From: Sinohyriopsis cumingii | Lineage: Eukaryota; Mollusca; Bivalvia; Unionida; Unionidae | Direction: 5' to 3' | DNA length: 64,000 nt | Assembly (NCBI GenBank): GCA_028554795.2 | Contig: CM068830.1 | Location: forward strand, 44,517,837-44,581,836 | In this document: one piece after another, positions 46,101 to 58,937 of the stretch | Numbering within the stretch: the first letter of the stretch is position 1 | Layout: each line of letters begins with the position of its first letter | Notes under the pieces: model-generated | The model's database searches: none | What the model was told of the DNA's origin: nothing | Seen by the model: only the letters and a program-made list of their open reading frames with translations | Made by a program: the position numbers and the translations under genes

Positions 46101-48440
46101 CTGTGGCAGAGATTCCATCATCAGAAACTTCAATAAACGTCTGAGATGAACTCTCTGTCACAATCATTGTTCGTCTATTTTAATTACTTTCCAAATTTGA
46201 AAGTTCTATTAAACTGTGATATCTCATTATCAAGTTATAATTTTAAGGTTAAATCAATAGTATCTTAATGGAAATTTCCATTATTTTTGGTTATATTCAA
46301 TTTTATTGTATTAATTATAAGGAAGAGGGTAGCGGATGAAATCCCTTTCGGGTATCATTTCTCGTATGATTTTCCATCCCATGCCTCGTCTTTATTTATA
46401 TATGAATCTTCAAGTCACAATGGTCTAAAATTAAATAATTTGTATTTATGTATTTAAAATATAAGGGAGGGGGAGCAATTATGAGTCCCTTTCGGGTGTC
46501 ACTTATATGATCTCTCATATGGCATCCCGACCTTATTTATAATTTGAAATGTAAAATTTGAAATTAAGTTAAATTACAGGAAAATGTTTTTCCATTTATT
46601 ATAGCAGAGGGATCTCTGCAGGCCCCTTTTGGGGATCATGATGATCTCCTGTTTTGATCCCTCTACTAGATTCTTCATATAAGATGATAAATTGAATTTT
46701 GTATTCAATCATATTTGTTTTGCTTGAGTTGGATGTGGAGGAGTCCTGACGGGTCTTGTTAAAGAATCAGATATGATCTGTCCCTCTTGCAGCCCCGCAA
46801 CAGCTTGTTATGAAGTAGGTCAAATCCTTTTGTACTGGTCAATGAAGCTACAACGGCGGCAGACTTTACCTGAGGACAGTTTCTCTAAGGCCTTCTTTAG
46901 TTCGGCTACAGTAGGTTTCTCGTCCAGTTCGGCCATGAGAGGGAGGTTATCAATGGTGCTAAGGGCATCATTGGTCAAGTGGTTCTCTTTGGAGTACAGT
47001 TCAGAGTAGTATTCCACCCAAAGCTCCATCTGTTTGCCCTTGTTGTGGATGGTATCGCCTTTGGCAGACTTCAGTGGTGCTGACACTTTCTTCGTGGGAC
47101 CCATTGCTTTCTTTATGCCATCGTACATGCCTCTGATGTTTCCGATATCTGCTGATGACTGGATACTCTGACAGAGCTGAAGCCAGTATTCACTGGCACA
47201 CTGCCGTGCTAATCTCTGCACTTTGCTTCTGGTAGACCTGTATGCCTTTAGTGTCTTCAGGCGGGGGGGGGGGGTCACTTGTATTGCAGGTGAGCACTGC
47301 GACGCTCTTCTATGGCTGGCATGAGTGTGGCAGAGTTAGCCTCAAACCAGTCATTATTCTTTGATTGCTTCTTACCAAAGATCCATGTGGCTGTGCTGTA
47401 CGCAGTCTCTCTGATGTGATCTCATCTTTCTTTGGCACTGCCGTTGTGGGGTTCTGAATCAAACGTCTTGGAAAGAGCATAGGTGAATTCCTCAGTCTTG
47501 TCTGGATGTGATGTTTTGCTCACATCAATGCGTGGTTTACCCGCTTGCCTTGAGCGGTGGATCGTCCTCGGCTGAAGCTTCATTTTGCAGCACACCAGCG
47601 GGTGGTCGGTGTCGCAGTCAGCACTGTGGAAGGTACGGGTAAGAAGCACACCCTTCATGGCTGACCGTCTTGTAATGATCAAGTTCAGCTGGTGCAAGTG
47701 TTTAGACCGGGGATGCCTCCAAGACACTTTGTGCTGTGGCTTCGTCTGAAAGAATGAATTAGTGATGCTGAGATCGTGGTACGAGCACATCTCTAGAAGG
47801 CGCTGCCCATTCTCATTCATCTTCCCAACACCAAACTTGCCAAGACAGGAGGGCCAAGAGTCATGGTCGGCACCCACCCTAGCATTGAAGTCGCCCAGCA
47901 AAATCAAGTTATTTTCCTTGGGAATTTTGTCGATGAGCGAGTTTAACTCATCGTAAAACTCATCCTTGGTATCTGTGGAGGATCTTAGTGTGGGAGCGTA
48001 AACGCTGATCAGGTTGACAGGCCCGTTTGTGGTGTGGAGGTGGAGGGATAGCAGTCTTCCATTTCCTTGTTGGCAGGGTTCTATCATCCCCAGCAGAGTG
48101 TTCCTGACAGCTAATCCAATACCAAACTCTCTGGCTTCGTCCGTGCTCTTTCCTTGCCAGAAGAATGTGTAGTAGTTCCTTTCTCTGAGGGACCCGGAAT
48201 ATGGTAGTCGTGTCTCCTGTAGTGAGGCGATGTCGACCTGGAGTCTTACAAATTCGTTGTTGATGACTGAAGTCTTTTGAACATCACTGATTGTCTGGAG
48301 ATCATCTGAAAGCCCAGTCAGCATGGTCCGGACATTCCATGTACCTAGCTTGAGGATTGAAGGTTTCCTTGTTGGTTTACTTTTGTTATTTCTTGGTGCA
48401 GTAGTTGCAGTCCGCTTGTCAGGTACTCTCGTACCTTAAG
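43156..48440 (-). pseudogene. Decayed non-LTR retrotransposon (LINE) with endonuclease, RT and C2H2 end
   Basis: Minus strand, from about 48440: LGTWNVRTM, SLQETRL, LLGDFNARVG and SWRHPRSKH mark an apurinic-type (EEP) endonuclease (47422-48400). RT pieces: LEKLSSGK (46868), then GKAPGKDGIS, LYKNKGDRSDCNNYRGISLL (44558-44911), LAFIDLTKASD, DSRSGVKQG (44322-44612) and ILFADDAALT (the catalytic DD, ~44150). The C-terminal part (43174-43962) ends in a C2H2 finger FKCSKCSKDCHSRAGLHSHS. A very short 3' end TCGTCTCTCGAGACTAACGG precedes an A7 run (43156-43162). Frame shifts (for example the G run at 47265) and a 1,963-bp insertion inactivate it. Clade not assigned. Confidence 0.85.
44901..46863. mobile_element. 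1,963-bp insertion in the LINE, 8-bp target duplication, family unknown
   Basis: CTTTACCT is present at 44893-44900 and 46864-46871. Removing the insert and one copy restores continuous LINE reading across the SSGK/APGKDG junction. No inverted terminal repeats, LTRs or poly(A) were seen at the exact ends. Contains no long ORF. It carries three similar segments with CCCTTTCGGG or CCCCTTTTGGGG hairpins (about 46324, 46465, 46605). Confidence 0.75.
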
Positions 48441-49240
48441 CCTTACGCACTCAGCAAGGCAGGCGAACTGTGGCGGGACGGCACCTTATTGGCTGGAAGC
48501 TGTCCAGTTTGAGGCTGGCGGTAGCTGTCCAGTGAAACCTGTTGGTCTCTCTGACCGTTAGAGGGCAACCCCTGGCGTCTGGCTCTACGCCAATCGAGTG
48601 GTGACTTCTAACCGGTAAACTGCTGCTTCCCGTATTGTGTCGACGCTGTGGAGCGAAGCTGGAGTGTCCTCTCCAGGGCGCAAGCCTGGGCAGGGTGATA
48701 TGGAGAATCAACTGTTGCCCATGCAGCTGATTCCCGTTCTCTACGCAGCTGATGGATCCAAGGGAAAGGACAAGCCAATACGTCATGGAACCAGCTACGT
48801 CGCAGGAGGTGCCGAGATGAATGAAATCAATGCCAAGTCGCCTTAGGGACTCCGTCTCCGGATTTTCTGTTTGGGTTTACTCCCTTAGCCTTTCCCATGA
48901 GAGGGTATAGTCGCAAGGCAGCGATGGTTTGAAATCGGAGTTTACTTTCTCCTAGATGGGCGACCACCCAAGGTTAACAAGCCCCATCTGCCCGAAGCAT
49001 CTATTTTTGAGGGGCCAGAAACTCGCCTGTCATCCCTTCTCCAGTCAGTTTATACCGGTTCCGCCACTCGTGAAGGCCTGGAGCTGGATTTGGTTGTCAG
49101 AGGCTCTAACAGACGTAAGCCATTGGGAGATTTCCAAGGGAAATGAGTGCGTATCTCCCACATCCGCCCCCGGCGATGACAACCCTTGGAACCCAAGATC
49201 GAGCCATTGAATAAAGAACTGAGGTATGCTTCTGTCAACA
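48441..49240 (-). other. Probable 5' leader of the LINE
   Basis: GC-richer than its surroundings and continuous with the endonuclease ORF on the minus strand; no separate gene recognised. The boundary with flanking DNA is uncertain. Confidence 0.35.
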
Positions 49241-50237
49241 GTCACAACTGAAACTGAGGACTTTTATTTCCGGTTAGTTACCTCTATTATGAGCTTCTAA
49301 AATGGCCTACATTATGTACCTATCTACCATCAAACAGGCTAGATAGTTATAACTCATTCCAAGCGGAACGGAACTCGTGCCTCCACCCTTTTCCTGTCTC
49401 TCTTGCACAGGGCCATACATTCAGCCCACAAAAGGACGAAACAAAGTCGAAGGTCGAAGGAAAGGACTCGATATCTACACAAATTTATTCCGTAGGCACA
49501 CAGCATTTATGGTTAACTTATATTAATAAACCCAGTGGATTATATTTATATACGAAATGTTTATATAGCGCAATAATACGCATATATAAAAATTCTCGCG
49601 AGCGTCTGCAGTTAATTTTAGATCAATGATCACTTTCCACACATTAATCATTAATGACGTGTGAAAATAACGATAACAAGTATTAATAATTCTCGTTTTC
49701 TAAATGAATTTAATATGGTACACATTTGCATCACAATCCTTCTGCTTTAAGTTTCCCCTCCCCTCTCATACATAACTGACAAACTACTCAGAAATGTGGA
49801 GTGAGAGAGAAAAGGAATTAAGGCCGGAAATAGAAATTACACCAATTAAACTCCAAGGACATGGTTCGTCTTAACGATATGTGTGCACTTTTCTTGGGAT
49901 TTATCTACAGTGTTTATCAATGATACAAAGTTGCAAACCATGTCGAAATTATACGGCAAATTCGTCGGTTACGTGGTACACATACTATGACGTATTTAAT
50001 GTTTTGTTGTTGTTGTTGTTTCTTAAACATATTATAATGTTGTAACAATCGATTATTACTAATTAAATATGAAAAATTCTGAAGGACCCCCCCCATTTCT
50101 CTCTCTCTCTGGACCATGGTAGCAAGATACGGGCTAAAATCTATGGAATGACGAGCGTAGAGGATTTTCGTTTGTGTCATCCCACGATCTCTCTGCACTT
50201 ATGAATGATGGCAAAAGTTAGGTCTAAACGATCAAAG

Positions 50238-50242
<5 letters not shown>

Positions 50243-50283
<41 letters not shown>
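50243..50283. repeat. (GA)n microsatellite
   Basis: Pure GA dinucleotides. Confidence 0.95.
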
Positions 50284-50286
<3 letters not shown>

Positions 50287-50894
50287 ATGTTCGGTGGTAC
50301 TGTTACTAAATGAGAATAATGACTTAGATAAGCTGTATATATATGGAAAATATTTTAACTACCTCTTGTTGGTTCGTCATTTCGCTTAGTTTCTAATCCA
50401 CTTTACTTTACATACGCCGGTACGGGAATAGCTAAACTTTCATGTGAAAATCGTAGCTAACCATGTGTTTGTAGTGCTCTACTTTTATCATTAAAACCAT
50501 CTTTCATGTTAAAATCATAAGTGTATATTATACTGATTTAATCAATGTGAAGAAAAATGGAAACTAAAAAAGAAAACAACCAACTTATTAATATGCAAAG
50601 GTGATTGTGAATAGCCACAAAAGGCATAGAACTACATTTTGTAGCGGACGCACTTGGAGATATGAGGAGTTCATTAACTCGGTCAATATACAGCTGCCTG
50701 TAGTAAATTTTAATTCCATTCAAAGGGCAAATACATTAATTTGTATGTGATATAAATAAAATATATGTACAGTATGTACGCTGTATCAGTGATATACCAC
50801 TCGTTGTAAAAATTTTTCTTTAAAAGGAAACTTGGCAAGCCTAGTTTCCTTTTAATGAAAGGTTTCTACGTCTCGTCGTATATCATTGATACAG

Positions 50895-51164
<270 letters not shown>

Positions 51165-52119
51165 CACAAGAAGAAACTAATCATTGATACAGTTTGAAGC
51201 GTGGAAGACTATTAACAATCCCCTTTGTGTGTCAGAGTAACAGACAGACATATTAGAGGATTAGAGAGTATCCATGCTGAAATTGCAACGTAATTGTCGC
51301 ACAGTATTAACATACAAATATTAATTTGTATGGTCAACATTGCTCGTTTTCTAGCGGCAAGCTCTACATGATATTTCGATCTCAAAATTAAATATATTGC
51401 AATCACGTTCCAGTAATATTTGCAACGCTCAAGCCTGTATTAAATTTGTGGGAACTTTCGCAAGGTCTTGATGAAAGCTTTACTGATATGTTTCCTTAGA
51501 ACTGAAAGTATAAATAGCTCCTGATTTCTGTTTACATAATGCAAAGAAAATCTACCAGACAATTGTCTCTACAGAGAATTGCGAAGAATGATTTGGACGT
51601 TACTTTGTATTACTTGTGAATTCTGGCAGCGGCGTTAAAAAAAGCAGATGGCGTTGAACACGACGTGATTATTTATATTGACATTTGGAAAGGAACTTTG
51701 GTCCAATTACAAAAAGTCGATAGCATGCAATGAATTTGATTGCGATTACGTTGTTGCTCAGTTGCTAAGAAAAAGTATGCATTTACACCCACGATCTGTA
51801 TCAGACATTTTGATAAATTTAACCACTGGAGAGGTTTATGTCACTTTCGGTTTCGGTCTCGCAGGAAACTTGCGTGCTTGTGGGTTTTACAAGTAATCTT
51901 AGGAAATGACTACCTCGCTTGCGGAATTAATCTACCTAAAAAGTGACAGTGTCCGAAGGTTTAGGAATTTTAGTTTGACAGCGGAATCCGGAATAATTAA
52001 TAAAGATCAGAACACATTATAATTAGGCAACATTTGTTTTTTCGTTTCATCAGGTTAGGAATCGGTAATATGGTGTTGAAGATATAAGCATTTTGATTCC
52101 AGTGGAATACATTACACAG

Positions 52120-52290
52120 CGCTTAACATAAACTGTACACGCAAGATATAGACATCAAGGGTCTGCAATAACTGTACACGCAAGATACAAACAGCAACGG
52201 TTTGCAATAATTCTACACGCAAGACACGGACAACAACCGTCTGCAATAATTCTACAAGACAGATATGGATATCGACGTTCTGCAATAACT
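52120..52290. repeat. 39-bp tandem repeat, about four copies
   Basis: CTGCAATAACTGTACACGCA-type units at 52163, 52202, 52241 and 52280, with a partial unit before. Confidence 0.85.
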
Positions 52291-53113
52291 GAAAAGACGA
52301 TGAGCCGATTTCGTCTTGTAATTCATCGTTAAAACAGACATTTAATATCATTACTCCCTGGTTTCGCGAACACAAATTATTTTTAATAAAATTCAATGTA
52401 TACCGAGCTGAGCTTTACCAAATGAGTAGACACGTTTGGGTTTACTGCAAACAATGGTTAGGAATAAGCAAAACCAACTTTCGCTGATGAGTAGAATTAT
52501 GTACTAGTAGCTGTTTTTTTTTCTCCCTTGATGACCATTAATCAAAACAGTGTTTAAGATGTTTGGAATATATTAAAGGTTATTAATGTTGATAAAATGA
52601 AAACAAAACAGAAAAGAGAAACACTGTAAGGGCTGTATATAGACATTTTAATTATTATCATAAATGTTGCAAATTATAAGTGAGTAATGTCGTTAAGGAA
52701 GGATATTACAGACCCTAATCTAACACTTTGCAGCTCTTCTCCTATCGCTGTCAGTCATACACTTGCACTGAAGACAAATAATTCAATAAAGCACATATTC
52801 ATTAACAGGATATCCTCTTTCGTCAATTCATTTACATGCTAAAGAGGAAGGAAGTAAAAGAAAACACATGTCTAAATGGCATTGTCATTTCTTGGACTTT
52901 TACAAGCAAACCAACCGAACCATATTGTAAACATAAGTATCTTAAAGCATTGCGTTTTTTGCCATCCACCAGGTAGCATTCGAACAGATCACTCATCTGT
53001 AAACTGGATATCACGTTAGGACTAAAGGAATCTACAAATAGTTCCACACCTAATTAAGGTCAATGTGTAAGACACTGGGACACTTTATTATATATATTCT
53101 CATTTTCTATACT

Positions 53114-53420
53114 ACCGTTTCGGTGGCCTAAGTGGTCAAACCATCCGCCTCGGATGGGTGTGGTCGCGGGGTCGAACTCTGGCCGAGTCATTCCAAAGAC
53201 TTATGAAAATGGTACTTGGAGCTGGCTCGCTTGGTGTTCAGTATTAAGAGGTTAGTGTTAGGATTGGTGGAACTTGTGTCAGGGTAGTGGGAATGGGTGG
53301 GGCATGATGCTACATGTCTGCGGCTTGATACCCCAGTGCTAGACATCAATATAAACTGCCACACATCAGACATCGTAGAGATATCACTAGAAAATTGTTA
53401 AAGCTACTTAAAAATCAAAA

Positions 53421-53453
<33 letters not shown>

Positions 53454-53455
53454 AA
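53114..53455 (+). mobile_element. SINE family A copy, full length
   Basis: ACCGTTTCGGTGGCCTAAGTGG head, box B-like GTCGAACTC near 53172, CCCCAGTGCTAGACATCA body block, and (TC)n(AC)n tail. Confidence 0.85.
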
Positions 53456-53549
53456 ACTCGTTTTCTATACTAACGATACAGTACAAGATATAGCTCTAGA
53501 TACATATCGCTGTGTACATCATTGTGCAAGACTTCTAGATTATTGGTGT

Positions 53550-54445
53550 GGTCCCTCTCAGACTTGCATCATAGAGAGGACCCCCTAGTCCCTAAATTTG
53601 AATGGGTTTTTATGTTTTTATGTTTTCCCCATAATGTATGTGTTTTTTGTGACAAGTCAGATAGAAACTGGATTTTATGAATTTTGATCTAGAGTTTATA
53701 CACCGCCCTACGCCAGTGTTTTAATGCTCTTTGACCCTGGCTGGTCTCAGAGTTTTAGTTACGAGAGTGACACGTGTCAGGGATAGTTGTTGTCCAGTAT
53801 ATATGATTATATGTTGTCTTTGTATTTTTGTATGGACTAGCTAAAGTGTCAAATTCCTTGAGTCGTTATTTAGTTATGGTGATTCCTATCTGAGAATAAA
53901 TTTGCATTGTGGCTTGGGAGGTTCGGCATAGGCATTTGGCTTTATGTGTTCGCATGCTTCCGCGACAGAGGCCAATACCGTCTTTCCCTGGTTTATAAAT
54001 CCTCTCATAATGCGATTCGATGTGTGTACGGTGTGTTTTCTAGAAAGGTGGATAATTTGAACATAATTATAGACGGGAAAGGAAAAGGACTAGATGTTTT
54101 ATTGGTCGGTGCATGTTGCTGTGTGTCTTATATCTCGTATTCTTAGTACAGTTTTTGTGTTCCCCGTGTTTATGTTGTCATAATGTTCTTATTTTGACCT
54201 TACCTTTTGGGAGATCCTGTACGACCCGTACTACCTTGCGTAAGCCCCATAGCGTAGGCGTCGTACCCTCATATGCTCCATAATCAGCAAGGTCAACACC
54301 GTGCCCCATTGTATTTGTACATTTTGTTTCTACTATTAAATATTATGTTAATTATATGAGGTATTCAATGTTTTTGTATTATTATGTTAAGTACATTTTA
54401 AGCCGGCCTGTCCTTTATGAGGGGTTGGCTTAAATAAAAAAAATA
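53550..54445 (+). mobile_element. Possible retroelement 3' fragment
   Basis: Plus-oriented, GC-moderate non-coding stretch ending in a hairpin-like AGCCGGCCTGTCC ... GGGGTTGGCTTAAATAAAAA and an A-rich tail at 54432-54470, as at LINE 3' ends. No ORF; the call rests on the tail only. Confidence 0.3.
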
Positions 54446-54990
54446 AAAAACAAAATTACAAAAAATTAAATAGCTGATTTCGGAGGACCTCTAGAATTTT
54501 GATATAATTTCTTACTGTATTTACATCAATTCACTTAGAGGTGGTTTACTCTAATTGCTTTAAGTATCATTTCTTGCTGTCTTCATTACTGAATTAATAT
54601 AGCTTATTAATTCCGAATAAATATTTATATCAGTAATGCTATTTGTATAAAGTAAATGTTTGGCTTCTACTACGCTATTTTTTTAATTATTTTATTTGTA
54701 AGTGGGTATCTATCTGAATCGTTATTTGAGCTGGTTGGCTGGTGGGTTGGTTGGTTGGTAGGTACCAAGGTACTTTTAAGTCTGTTCATACGTACATACA
54801 AAAATACATACCAACATACATACATACATACATGCATACATACATACATACATACATACATACGTACATGGAACCACATCAGTACGTTAAAAAGCGAAAC
54901 ATAAAGTCACAAAGAATAAGTACTACAGTATGAGCAATAACTGTACTTTACAAAGGCATCACTCAATCGGACAGAAGCAGAAGAATATGT

Positions 54991-55030
<40 letters not shown>

Positions 55031-55900
55031 CAGACAGATAGTGACAGTAAGACAAAAGTAGTATGAACTGTTCGTCAAGTGCGAGCTGTAACTATGTAGG
55101 TTATCCAGCAAAGTTATCACCTTGCGTTTTCCGGGTCAGACTGCGGTATTTGTTTGATTTGCACACATTTGCATTGTTGTGGGACACGTTGGAACTTTTC
55201 ATATTCCACATCACAATTTGTTTTTTTTTTTTTATCGTTGAGACGGTGACGAACAGTGCTCACATACAATTATCGAGCATGTGAGCATTGTTCATCTTCC
55301 ACACGCCTTGTCCCCCACTGAATTGTGTTAGAAAGTGGCAAATCAAGTGTTACAGGCTTGTTAACATTGTTCATCTTCCACACGCATTGTCCCCCACTGA
55401 ATTGTGTTAGAAAGTGACAAATCAAGTGTTACAGGCTTGTCATCAGATATTTGTTCAGACATGATAGAACAACTATTAACAACCTTGATTTATCCTTCAG
55501 GCATAAAACGTGTCTTAACGACTTTCTTATTATTAGTATATTTATATCTGTATTTCCTAATATTTCCATTAAGGCATCTATTAAATTGTTAGTTTTTATT
55601 AATGATGCTATAAAGTTTCAGTTGTTTATCTTATTATAGTTCATCTGGTGTCTTAAGTGTTTAAAGATTTAGTCTTAGAATTATGTCAAAGGTCTTAGAT
55701 TGTGCAATAATTTTGTTAATTTTATTAGCAATACCGTTTGTATTCATAGTCAAAATTTGCAGGTTTATTCCGTACATCTTGGCTATGTCAATGCAGGCCA
55801 TGCAGGTTTATTCCGTCCATCTTGGCTATGTCAAAGGTATTAAACTATAACGGTGTTAAGAAGATATAGTTATGAAAGTTAAATATTTTTTATATAGTTA
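54446..55900. other. Non-coding sequence with simple repeats
   Basis: (CATA)n at about 54790-54866, (GA)n at 54997-55027, a 79-bp tandem duplication at 55286-55443 and a 42-bp duplication at about 55759-55835. No gene supported. Confidence 0.55.
55286..55443. repeat. 79-bp tandem duplication
   Basis: CATTGTTCATCTTCCACACG ... TTACAGGCTTGT occurs twice in direct succession with three or so differences. Confidence 0.9.
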
Positions 55901-55904
55901 TTTA

Positions 55905-57330
55905 GTTGTTAGCAGTTTTCTTGGCCCTGTATTCCTCTATGCTTAATATTCTTTTTTTGTCATCTCTTGTTAGGGATACGGTACGACATCTTGCTGGTTC
56001 CTGTTGCTGTTTTTTTTTTGTCCCTACACGGGGTTCTAATATTCCTAGGACCTTCTTGTCTGGGGATCTGTGTTTACGTATAAATTCAACTACTTCCACT
56101 TCCGTTGGTGTTCTGGGTGTAGACGTTTTCCTTTTTCTTTTGTTAGGAACTTTTGGAGATGACGCATTAAAACTGCATGTTTTGACCTTTAAGTATTTGG
56201 TATTGTCTTCCTTTTCAGATTTCTGCGTTTGAATAGGGGATTCCGTGGTGTATTAAATGTTTCATGTCTCTTCTATTGACGTTGTGGTAGGATTTTTATT
56301 GGTAGGGCTTGCCTGCATACTTTCGCATGCTAGGATGTTGTCTGTATATTTGTGGGTTACTTTCTCCAAATTGTGGTTCGACCAATATATAATTAAGAGC
56401 AGTGTATTATCCCCCAACAGTATTGCTTCCTTCTCCTTTTTCTTTTGTTGTTGTTTCCTGGCTCTTTGTCTTGTTTTCTTTCTTTCTGCGGAGCTGGTCT
56501 GATTCGCAAACCCCCACTTAGCTGATTCGTCTGGAGTGGTATTCTCTGAAATGTCACATATCTCCTTCTCTGGTATGTCATGATGTATTTGCGACGTATT
56601 CTCCTACGTTTTTGGGGTTTTTTTCCTGATCGTCTACCGGTTCCGGGACTGTTTGCAGTGCATGTTCTGTGTATGCGTCAGTTGTGGTGGCTACTGCAGC
56701 ATACGTTTTGGCTGATGTGTGTTTCTGCATCTGATATTGGCATTCACGAGGAAGATGTCCAGTGGCTCCACATCGGTTACATTTTCGATGATGTTGGCAT
56801 CCTTTATACCAGGATTAAACCATGAAACCCAGAACCTAAAAGAAAGGTGAAATCTTATTGACATCGTCCGGTGAGACACTCAGTATCCTCACCCCTGTAT
56901 ATACTGAGGGGAATCCCCAGTAGGTAGCAATATGTGATTTCAGTACCTTAACTCCACATTGTTTTCTCTAGTTTTGTTTAGAGTTCTTTCGTCAGAACTA
57001 CCGGTTGTAGTTTCGAGAAGTGAATTTCCGTCATATTTCCCCCAATGACTTAATAAGTGGCGGTGGTGCGTAAATCTTGATTGGTTTTCCTCTTAATTCA
57101 ATGGATTGGTTATTCGCGTATTGGGGGACGTCACCCATGGCAAATAGGAAGAAGAACCCTCTGCCTCCATTTTGCAGTCCCAGTATATCGCTGGTTTTTG
57201 TCTCTCTTCCCACCAAGTGCTATAGTACTTCTGCTGGTCGAGGTCTCTCGCCTTCCGCAAAGCTATATAGGTCCAGTACTTGACAACCGGGCGTCCTATA
57301 TGCAAGAATCATCCTACCTTGCACAGTTTC
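55905..57330 (-). pseudogene. L1/Tx1-like LINE ORF1 (gag-like) remnant
   Basis: On the minus strand, around 56800-56730, a frame reads CNRCGATGHLPREC, a CCHC zinc knuckle as in ORF1 proteins of L1/Tx1-type LINEs. It is flanked by gag-like pieces (YIQG, RFWVSWFNPGIK) and a Lys-rich end at 55905-56099. Several stops and frame changes are present. It lies 3' of the ORF2 remnant at 58290-61300, so the two cannot be one element in normal order. Confidence 0.6.
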
Positions 57331-57914
57331 ATTTATGGCTGTGGGGACGTAGCTTTTGTGTGTTAGCCATGAAATAAATGATTAGCCTATCCGATACAAA
57401 AACGGTGTACTACAGGATTGTCATAAAAAAATAAACCTATTGTTTTATAGCGTGTTGGCATGTGTCGTTCCTCGCATTAGTTAAATTCTAGAATGAGGCC
57501 GGCTGTGCTCGAGTGGGGGTCCACACTTTCTTTATTTAATTGTATTTCTTTCCGACTCGATTTTGGCTGCCTCTTTATTACTTAACCTATTAACCAAAGG
57601 TCCAAAAGGGTTTAAAGAAATTTCCATAGGAGGGAAAAGAACTATACAGTAAAGGAACTGTATAGTTAGATAGGACAGGTATAGAAGATTATTAGTTGCC
57701 AACTAGCCTATTCCTCTGTTTTTCTGTATGGTCTGCTAGTTTTCAACGTGGGGTGTTTTTCCCAGACTATTTCATGGGCCTGTTCACTTCGCGTAGCGCC
57801 ATGTGACATAGCCCCATGACGTCATTGCCCCGTATTCCCCCCCCCCCCCACATAGATTCCCCGTCCCATCCACTGGTTTTGTTTTCTTAACCCTAGTAAA
57901 ACTTAAGTACATTT

Positions 57915-58225
57915 TAATTTAGGTCCGGGTTAAGGGATGGGGTGAGGGCTCCAGCCCGCACACTGACGGTGGCACATCCCTAATAGGTAGCAAAGAGAAG
58001 TTCCCCTTCCCCATCCCATTCCTTTTCTTTATTTCAGTAATTTTAAAATGTGAGATATTACCAATGGGATTTAAATTGGCTCTTAATTTGATAATTTGGA
58101 TGATTAAAGAGAGTGAGAACACATGTCTGAGTTGAGGGATGAGGTGGGGGCTCTGGCCCGCACACTGGCAGTAGCACACCCCTAATGGGTAGCAAACCAA
58201 AGCGCACCCTCCCATCCCTCCTCAT
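57915..58225 (-). repeat. Two ~180-bp repeated units, possible LINE 5' leader monomers
   Basis: GGGATGGGGTGAGGGCTCCAG with GCACATCCCTAATAGGTAGC (57935) and GGGATGAGGTGGGGGCTCTG with GCACACCCCTAATGGGTAGC (58135) are the same unit twice. They lie just upstream, on the minus strand, of the ORF1 remnant. Confidence 0.6.
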
Positions 58226-58289
58226 GGTGTCTTACACCCTCTACATACAAGTTATGCATAGATTTATTTAGCCTACTTGTTTATTTGTA

Positions 58290-58877
58290 TTATTTGCTCG
58301 CATGCCATCATGATCTCAATTATGTATTCAATGACCTTAAAAATTGTGCTTTTGTCAAAATCTCCATCTAGGAAGAGTATGTTATTCCTTCAGTACCGTT
58401 CTCTTTTGCAGATCTCTATAATTAATTGTATTCTTTGGTCTTTTCTTTTTTCGCATTGTGTGATTACATGGTTTTTAGTAAAGTAAGCTCTTTTGCACAA
58501 AGGGCATTTAGGTATTGATTTTATCATATGTTTACTTAATGCAACATCCCCAGTTAGCCATGCATTGTGAAGGTATTTAAAAATTAGGCTTTGTAATTTT
58601 AGTGATTTGATTTGGGACCAGTGCCCCCACACTCTTAGCCAATTAACACCCCTGCTTTTTTGCTCTATTTTACATCTAATGTTTTTAGTTATTTCCTCCC
58701 TTATCCAGTTATATGTTTCCTCTTTCTTTTTATTCCACAAATCCTTTTTTGTTCTCTAAATTTAATTATGAGATCTTTAATATTCCTAAATTTTCTCGGT
58801 ACCTCCAGTTTTTTCATGAATTGCTTGTTTTGTATATATCTGGTCTGTTTTTTAAGGCTAAAACCAAACCAGAATAG

Positions 58878-58937
<60 letters not shown>

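Noticed and set aside
48637-49210. Open frames near the LINE 5' end
   Set aside because: Short, without domains; more likely part of the LINE leader.
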